Below are positions 56,912 through 64,000 of a stretch of 64,000 bases of DNA, one piece after another (within the stretch, counting starts at the first letter, position 1; every line of letters starts with the position of its first letter). Source of the stretch: Takakia lepidozioides. Its lineage: Eukaryota > Streptophyta > Takakiopsida > Takakiales > Takakiaceae. A program made the translations under genes and the position numbers. Under the pieces are notes generated by a model. The model was given only the letters and a program-made list of their open reading frames with translations, made no database searches and was not told where the DNA came from. The stretch lies in contig CM060731.1 of assembly GCA_030704615.1 (NCBI GenBank), positions 70,536,756-70,600,755 on the forward strand. Reading direction: 5' to 3'.

Positions 56912-57560
56912 ACGCGACCGCCATGCGGCGGTCGCTATATTTATAAAAACAAGAAGAGCGACCGCCACATGGCGGTCGCTCTTTTTTCCAAAAATATATT
57001 AAATAAACGACCGCCTACTGGAGGTCACTTAATTCAATATTCAAAATATAAATAAGCGGCCACCTCGAAATGGCGGTCGCCTCATTTTAAAAAATATATT
57101 AAGTAAGCGACCGCCAATAGGCGGTCGCTTAATTTAAGAATCAAAATCGAGCGATCGCCTCCAAATGGCGATCGCTGCATTTTTCAAAAATTAACTAAAG
57201 AAGCAACCGCCAAACGGAAGTCGCTTTATTCAAAGAATACGAATAAAAAACAAGTGACCGCTGCTAAATGGCAATCGCTAAATTTAAAATATATATATAG
57301 CGACCGCCACATGGCGGTCGCTGTATTTTTACAGAATATATCAAAGATATAATAATAATAATATAATAAAGTGCGAGCAACCGCCAATATGGGCGGTCGC
57401 TTCATTTAAAACATAATAAACTTCAACCGACCGCCAATATAGGCGGTCCCTTATTTTAAAATATAATACAATACACTGAAGCGATAGCCAATATGGGCGG
57501 TCGCTTTTATTTTTAAAATAATAAATTTTATGCGACCGCCAATATAGGCGGACACATTTA
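56912..57560. repeat. Right array of GCGACCGCC/GGCGGTCGC hairpins (inverted)
   Basis: About 12 copies, e.g. GCGACCGCCACATGGCGGTC, spaced 50-70 bases by A-rich sequence that is the reverse complement of the left array's T-rich spacers. Copies at the outer end are more decayed (GCGATAGCC, GCGGACAC). Confidence 0.92.
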
Positions 57561-57767
57561 AAAAAAGAATTAATAAATATTAATAATTGGCCACGTCTGT
57601 TTTACACCGTGGCTGCCATGTCATTACAAAGGGTAGAAGTGACTTACAAAGGGTAGAAATAAATCGTAAAAGTCAAATGTAAAAAAAATTACATGGGTAA
57701 ACGTCTGGATTCGACGTGACAGCGCCACGTCACGTCAGGAATGATAACTAGGCTTACATGAATTTGA

Positions 57768-57950
57768 ACATGAATAAACCCTGCCCTCCCATCCTGTTTT
57801 ATCATGATTGAATGGGTGTTGTCACTTGATCTGCTATGACAAGTCTGGAAATGTTAGATGGTGCCCTGTCATGGGCTGTTTATGTCTTTAATTGACAATG
57901 ACCCTAATCGGTCTTGTCCATGTCTTGACATGACATGAATATCTTCCCAC
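57768..57950 (+). repeat. 183-bp direct repeat, copy 1
   Basis: The sequence from AACCCTGCCCTCCCATCCTG to TGACATGAATATCTTCCCAC is repeated at 60640-60826 with few differences. The two copies bracket 2.7 kb. Confidence 0.88.
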
Positions 57951-58140
57951 TCTCTCCCTCTCTCTTTTTAATTTTTTCTACCCCCTCTCTCCCTCTGTGG
58001 TTTGTTTTTTTTTGTGAGCAGCACACAAAAGATGAGAGAGGGAGAGAGAGATGGAGATGGAGAGAGACAGGGACAGAGAGAGGGAGTGAGAGGGAGAGAT
58101 TAGGAAACAAACAAAAAAGGTGGGGGGGGGGGGGGGGGGA
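57945..58140. repeat. Polypyrimidine/polypurine and poly-G tract
   Basis: CT-rich (57945-58010), then GAGAGAGGGAG-rich (58030-58100), then a run of about 18 G at 58122-58139. The two halves can pair with each other. Confidence 0.9.
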
Positions 58141-58254
58141 GTGACTTAGCAGCTGCTCAGTCACTCCCCCCCCCCACTTTTTTTTCTTTTTCTTTGATCC
58201 CCCTCTCTCCCTCTATCTCCCTCCTCGGAATTGGCCGGTTGTATCAGTGTTTTT

Positions 58255-58885
58255 TCTTCCTGTTTTTCTATCTATACCGGATGGATTCTAAACAGTGTTT
58301 TCACCTGCCCTATAGCGATTTTTTATCCATACCGAATGAATTACCTGGGTGGACACTAAATTACCTCTAAACTGGGTCTATGATTTTTTCATTCCTCTTT
58401 TATTGACTTTCATCCATACCAAATGAGTCACCAGAGAATGAGGAATTACCTCTGTAGAGGTTGACACTGGCATCCTATATATAATTTTTCCATCCATACC
58501 GGATGAAAAATACCAGGCTATTAATTCGTTTATTCCTCTTTTATGGCTTTTTTCCGTACTGGATGAGGCATTTTTTTGGGGGATGTTGAATTACATGTAA
58601 GTATGTGAAACCGTTGCCTTGGATGTTATGTACTGTTTTTCCATCCTACTGACGAACCTTCTCCAACTGGATGAACTTATTGACTTTTTCATCTGAACCG
58701 GATGAAATATGCAGCCTATGATGGCCCTGGACTGTTGTTTAATTACCCTTAATTATGGCTAATTAAGGAGTGAAACCCTAACCCCTACCCTATAACCTAT
58801 TGTTTAAACCTAGCTAACGGATGACATCCGTCGGGTTTCGAAAAAAATGGTGCTGATTACTCATCCTACACGGATGAAAAATTGG
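58255..58885. repeat. Dispersed CATCCATACCGGATGAA hairpin family
   Basis: TATCTATACCGGATGGATTC, ATCCATACCGAATGAA, CATCCATACCAAATGAG, CATCCATACCGGATGAAA, TGAACCGGATGAAAT and CATCCTACACGGATGAAA occur every 60-100 bases. Each has CATCC and GGATG facing each other, a 5-bp stem. Confidence 0.75.
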
Positions 58886-59990
58886 GCATGGCCCTAGGGT
58901 GTCTCTCCCGCCTTCAGCAGCAGTCCTCGTGCTTCTGAGCTCGTGGGATGAGAGTTATGGCATCTGTGTTTTGCTGCTACCCTGTCTGCTGCTTCGTATC
59001 CATGCTGGACGAGCTCCTGGGGATGCGCAATGGCGGCGTTTTGTCTCTTCTCACAGGCAGGAGACAATGCTATGAATGCATCATCTCTTTCCCTTCTTTG
59101 GCTTTTATGTTTCGCAGCGGCGTTTGTGTTGGGAAGTATATCTCTCTCTTCCTTCTTAAACCTTATCATTAGCTGTGCTGGAGGTGGCTTGCTGGTGGCG
59201 ATGGCGCACAGTTATCTTCCCCAATCGCTCGAGGTGCTTTTGGTGATTAGGGTTTCTTTTACTTTATATCTTTCTCTCTTGCTTTTGAGGTTCTTAGTTG
59301 ACATCGATGACAAGTGTAGGGGTCTGTGATTCACCTGAGGTTCCACAATCCTCTCTAACCTGTTGGTTTTTGTGGGGGCTTGTGATGGGACCAGGTGAGG
59401 ATCCCTACTTGCTTTGAATTCTTTTGAGCTTGCAGATAAGGATGTGGGCAAAAGGAATCTATTCTGTATGGCGTCATGACTTGGTTGCCGCCTGCAGCCC
59501 TGATTTCGGCCCGCTTGCTCCTAGTTTGGCATGCCGATGCTTACTTTTGACTTTTGTTTTGCTGCCGGTGATGGAGCATTTCGGCCTGGCAGGCCTGTCT
59601 CTTGAAGCCCAGCATCTGGACCTTACCTTGTCTTGAATCTTTGACAGCATTGCTTGTGGATTTTTAAACTAGGTACAGTTTTGGCCTTAAAAGAGGAATG
59701 ATGGTTTAAGGGTAAAGGCATCAATGGCTGTTAGGTTCTAAGGAAGAGGAGGCCCTGTTTTTAAAGATGGCAGCTTGATAAGGCAATGACAGGCCTCTTT
59801 CAGGCCTAGATTTGATGTGGAATGGAGCATAGGGAGGTTCTATTTGCAAAACATGGCATTAGCCTCCTGGAAAACAATGGTGGTAAGCTCTAATGGACCT
59901 TTGCCAGTGATTATTTGCCTCATTTTGCCATCAGACCAGCCACCTGCAATGTATGATTTATGTTTTTGGCCAAGTGGGCTTGGTCTGGGG
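58886..59990. other. Unrecognised region
   Basis: Hydrophobic short ORFs occur at 58948-59329 but overlap in several frames and have no domain. No assignment is possible. Confidence 0.35.
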
Positions 59991-59994
59991 CACT

Positions 59995-60625
59995 CAAAGT
60001 GTATGCGTGTCCATATCTTGAAGCTGTAATATGGCAGGCCTTTCTTCCATGCCAAAATGCCTTACATTATGCATATCTTGGGGCAACTGTACATGGTGTA
60101 GAATGAAGTTGCAGTCTGTCTTGTCATGCCCAAGTGGGTCACTTGGTTGCATGTTTGGAGTCTGATAAACTGCAGGCTGGTCCATCAAGATCCTTGTGTA
60201 CACAGGTCTTGAATCTGTACAATGACAGGCTGTTCTTACCTACCCAAGAGGCCTTGCACGATGCATGTCTTGGGGTACTTACAATTGGCCAAATGTGAAG
60301 CTGCAATATGGTTTGTCATGCCCAAGAAGTTTACTTGGTTGCATGCCTGAAATGTAATTAATTGCAGGCTGGTCCTTCAAGGTACTTGTATGAACATATC
60401 CGTAGTAGGACAGGCTGTTCTTACCTACCCAAGGAGCCTTGCATGATGCATGTCTTGGGGAACTTACAAACGGCAAAGAACGATGTTTTGTCATGCCCAA
60501 GATGTTTACTTGGTTGCATGTTTGAAATCTGGTAAATTACAAGCTGGTCCTTTAAGGTGCTTGTATGTACATACCCTGAATCTGTAGTAGGGCAGACCTT
60601 TCTTACCTACCCATTGGGCTATTTA
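59995..60625. repeat. Tandem repeat of about 180-190 bp, 3.4 copies
   Basis: GTCATGCCCAAG occurs at about 60123, 60314 and 60490, with TTACTTGGTTGCATG, GCAGGCTGGTCC and TTCTTACCTACCCA in the same order in each unit. Confidence 0.9.
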
Positions 60626-60639
60626 CAGGATTTTGGACA

Positions 60640-60826
60640 TGAATGGACCCCTCCCTCCCACCCTGTTTTATCATGACTGAATGGGAGTTGTCACTTGGCA
60701 TGCTATGACAAAATTGGAAGTGTTAGATGGTGCCTTGTCATGGGCTGTTTATGTCTTTAATTGACATTGACCCTAATGGGTCCTGTCCATGTCTTGACAT
60801 GACATGAATATTTTCCCACTCTTCCT
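60640..60826 (+). repeat. 183-bp direct repeat, copy 2
   Basis: Near copy of 57768-57950, ending at CATGAATATTTTCCCAC. Confidence 0.88.
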
Positions 60827-60950
60827 TTTCCAGTGTACTTAGTGGTGTTTGTACACACTATCTACCGTCTTCCTTTCTAGTTATTTCATTTCCAAGCTGT
60901 GTTACTAACAAGGATTCTTATGAACTGGCAGTTGTCCAGCATATAACTTC

Positions 60951-62743
60951 TTGGGTAGGAAGGATGAAGATCAAGCTTTCTTGGTGTATCAGTCCCTGAC
61001 CTCCACCATTTCCAGCAACACTGGCTGCCATAAGTCACCCCAAGGGACCTCATTTGCCACTATGCAAGGGCTGGATTCTGAAGTTCTGGAGGATTCTCCG
61101 ACTCTAAACATCCTGGAGGACAGCTGCAGACTGATTGAAACCCACGCCCATGGCAGGAAATTCATTACTCATGCGGCAAAACCTACCCCCTTGGGATTCG
61201 TACATATGCTATACCCCAATTGAGGTATGGAATGGATAAGCCCTAAAAACATGATTAAGGAAGCATTGGTTGCTCATGGCCAACATGACCTTGCTCTCCT
61301 TGTTGATGAGATTGTCTTTGGTTGGACCTATCATAAACAATGCAGTACTGAATTCTACCAGCCTGCTGTTGTTTTCCGTGATTTCAAATTCCTGCAAGAT
61401 CTGATTATGTCACCAGAATGCGTCTGTGACAGCACAAACAGGTTTCGTGTGTTTGGTGATGAGGCTACTAAAACAGAGTTCCATCTACATGGCTCTGTTC
61501 CCAAACAACATGTACATACCATGGATCTTAACATCATCAGACATGACCGTTTGAAAGCAGTGTTCAGCCTAGCACATAAGAACTCAAGCATACCATCGAC
61601 TGATGGGTAAAGATTTCAAACCCTGTTATGAAAATGAGGTATGGCTTTCACCCGATTATGTCTTGTTAAGCATTTCTGAAGATTTACAGAAGTTGCTACC
61701 TGAAATACCAGCAGTGGCATGTAACCTCCCCTACATGATGGGAATTTACAAACTACACAAAAAAGAAGTACCGCTGGATACTAATGCCCACAATTGTATT
61801 TTCAGCGAACTTGCCAGTCTATTGACACGTGCCACCATGGACCTATTGCCTTGGGTAAAGGAATGGGTCAAAGCACGGCTTGATACTTATGAGAATTTTT
61901 TCAAAGTGTCCACTTCCATGTACTGGATAATAGACAACATCTCTGATTTTACTCGGAATCTACCTGCAAAGATCCATGACGTGTTTGTCGCTGACATCAC
62001 TCAATGTTACGAAAACATACCTTCGAGAGGTGAAGATAATTTGGGTGTCGCCATCGAATACGTGGTTCAGATTGCCTTTCGGCAATACCACATTGCCCAC
62101 CCTCGATCCAACCACTCACTATGGATTCCAGCCAGGAATAACACCTTTCGGGAAATGTACGTGGGGACCTTCCTTGCCTAAAACTGGTACGTGGATTGAG
62201 CTCTCCGAAGCTAGATTGCTTGGGCTCCACAAATGGTTGATGACTCATTGCTTTGTTGCTTTGGGGGATCGAGTTTGGCAACAAGTTTCTGGCATACCCA
62301 TGGGTTTTTCATGTTCTCCTCTATGGTGTAACATTTACTTCTTGTCCTATGAACTAAGATTCATCCTCCGTTTGGCGGCTCTAGGACTGGTCTAGCTTAT
62401 GGCTAAATTTAAATCAGCCTTCCGGTACATTGATGACATCTGCTGGTTGAATGTTGGTGATGCTGAGCTATTTCTTGATCCTTCTACGGACAGAAATAGC
62501 CTAAACCCATGGTGGGTTTACCCACTCAATGTAGTGGAAATTAAACCAGAGTTATTAAGAACCAAGGATGGTACACCTTACACTGGCCTGGAAGCTTGTT
62601 TTATGAATGTACAAATCAGTGTACTGGATCCTGATACTGGTTTGTTTCAGTTCCGGAAACTGTTAGAGGGCTGTTTGGGACTTAGACAGTTTTATGGGTT
62701 CTGTGGCGTACTCTTAATTTTTGCGCAGACTTCCGGATGGTAG
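60951..62743 (+). pseudogene. Penelope-like reverse transcriptase, frameshifted
   Basis: Reading pieces in three frames (61227-61610, 61603-62181, 61976-62395, 62399-62743) contain MMGIYKLHKKEVPLD (like the PLE YxLPKxHK block), VFVADITQCYENIP (motif A, catalytic D, similar to SLDVxxLYTNIP), QQVSGIPMGFSCSPLWCNIY (motif B) and FRYIDDICWLN (motif C). This order and the GIPMG form fit Penelope-like elements better than LTR or LINE RTs. No GIY-YIG endonuclease is seen. Frameshifts lie at about 61605 and 62150, and a stop before MAKFKSAFRY. The upstream frame 60951-61223 may be its N-terminus. Confidence 0.68.
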
Positions 62744-62774
62744 ACTTAGACCAACACAAGCCTGAGGGGTAGTA

Positions 62775-62985
62775 GATAGGCTTACATAGTCAGTCATAGT
62801 CTTACACAGTTAGACACAGCCTTATACAGCTTACACAGCCTATCATAGTCTATTACAGCCCGACACAGCCCGACATAGCTTCACACAGCCAGTCACAGCC
62901 TGACATGGTCCGACACAGCCAGTCACAACTCGGCACAGTCACAGCATTCACAGTTTGACACAGCTCGTCACAGCATTCACCGGGA
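62775..62985. repeat. Degenerate ACACAGCC repeat
   Basis: About 20 copies of a 10-11-base unit (GACACAGCC, GTCACAGC, TACACAGC and similar). Irregular, likely a decayed minisatellite behind the RT. Confidence 0.85.
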
Positions 62986-63325
62986 ACGGTCACCATGTCA
63001 GGGAACGACTATGTGGGAACGACATCTACAGAGGGAATGTACATTCTGTCTGGACGACAGTTAGTTAGTTAGGCGGTTAGAACAGCTTGCAGGTAGAATA
63101 GGCAGAGTAGCAACAGGGAGGACACTTCTGGGATCACGACTTGGCCATCGGAGAGAGAAGGACGATCTGGAGCTGAGGGATGGAGAGCGCAGTGGAGGAG
63201 GAGACACGTAAACAATACGGTAATTTGCTGACATGAAGGTAAGAAGGAACACAAACAGGAAACACTCCCATGATACACTAGTTGTAGGTCATGACTGATT
63301 GTTATGAGCGGGCTGAGTGCTTAGA

Positions 63326-64000
63326 GATATCCAACTCTTCTATCTTGGAGTTCTCACCTCAGATAGCAAAGGGATGGGTGAGTAAAAGCCGCTCGACATT
63401 TGGCGACCATACTGGGGAACTGGGTCAAGAACAACCAGATGTGACAGGCATCTGGTGGGATCATGGTGCTTGGAGAATCAAAGAATTTGATGTGAATCAA
63501 ATTCCCTGTGGAACTGAGAAAGAAAGATTGTCCAAACAATTCTTTCAGAGGTTCTTGGAATTGCCAGACGGTTGCAAAGAAAACATTCTTAAGAGAGTGC
63601 ATGATGCTGATCCTGAGTGGGCAGAAAGGGGTGATAAAGATTTATCAAGTGGCTTGTAGAGGGAGAGCAAGTTGGTTACCAACATTGGTTTATGTGATAG
63701 CATTGCTATCCATTAAACGAGTGGAGTTTGAAGGCTGGGAGGAACGGAAAGTGAATGTTTACGAAGCTAGACTCCACAGATATTGAGCGAAAAGATAAAG
63801 TAATTTGAAAGCTAATTATCCATATCTTTGGGAGAGAAGAATAGACATAGGGGAACCTCTTACACCATTAAGACCAGAGAGTACATCACCCATACCGGAA
63901 GAACCAGAGTTGGATGCCACTCTTTCTTATTCTTTACAAGAAAGATTAAGGGATTTGGTACAGAAAGATGATCAGCCACGAGGGGAAAGATCTGAGGTAC
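63326..64000 (+). mobile_element. Gag-like retroelement, copy 2 (continues past the window)
   Basis: Same sequence as 38319-39270 from GAGATATCCAACTC on. The first frame has an upstream ATG at 63291 (MTDCYERAECLE), 5' of the shared part, then SRSTFGDHTGELGQEQPDVT and WDHGAWRIKEFDVNQIPCGT. Frameshift at about 63640 and a stop (YRY, TGA) near 63785. It lacks the 245-base segment of copy 1. Confidence 0.75.

Noticed and set aside
58948-59329. Small membrane protein gene
   Set aside because: Hydrophobic frames overlap in two registers with no conserved motif or matching neighbour; likely chance.

Overview
The window looks like nuclear DNA of a repeat-rich streptophyte green alga; a Chara-like charophyte is my best guess (inference). 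Reasons: a green-lineage DET1 gene with many phase-0 introns, a PHD-bearing Ty3 retroelement that carries a cytosine-5 DNA methyltransferase (such elements have been reported from charophytes and dinoflagellates), chromovirus, CACTA, Mutator-like, LINE and tRNA-derived SINE sequences, and spliceosomal introns. No prokaryotic gene layout is present.

Layout. 13-5230 (-): a complete DET1 homologue in ten exons that I could join in frame, with a non-canonical GC-AG last intron. 5231-8280: mostly unrecognised, with a MITE-like element, a hairpin and a SINE. 8283-25500: a nest of repeats. A fold-back carries the end of an LTR. A left, inverted Ty3 fragment (gag to protease, - strand) abuts a right Ty3 fragment (protease, C5-DNA-methyltransferase, RT, RNase H, integrase with PHD finger, LTR, + strand). 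A 4.9-kb non-autonomous CACTA element with 3-bp target duplication splits the RNase H and has captured a PPR gene fragment. 25500-27640: SINEs, a LINE zinc-binding remnant and microsatellites.

27850-37829: the most interesting pair. Two divergent genes share a roughly 670-bp spacer: a SWIM-domain Mutator-like (MULE) transposase (+) and an 11-exon gene (-) with a ParB-like DGNHR motif and a permuted (beta-class) DNA-methyltransferase-like domain. Eleven copies of a 24-bp hairpin sit inside two introns of the - gene, and degenerate copies lie beyond the transposase.

38150-48714: nested retroelements. These are a LINE RT scrap, a gag-like retroelement (second copy at the window's right end), a chromovirus LTR with chromodomain inserted in it, and an LTR element with 0.94-kb LTRs that keeps gag, an RNase-H-like stretch and integrase but has no RT that I can find.

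49580-57560: a symmetrical cassette. Two oppositely oriented arrays of short GCGACCGCC/GGCGGTCGC hairpins flank two inward-facing, decayed genes: a RING-H2 protein and a kinase-like protein. A TATA-containing promoter module is repeated five times in the left array. 57560-64000: direct repeats, simple repeats, a CATCC/GGATG hairpin family, tandem repeats, a decayed Penelope-like RT and the second gag copy.

Few mobile-element genes are intact, and many stops are CAG to TAG or TGG to TGA, as expected from deamination of methylated cytosine in CHG context. DET1 is the only clearly functional host gene.
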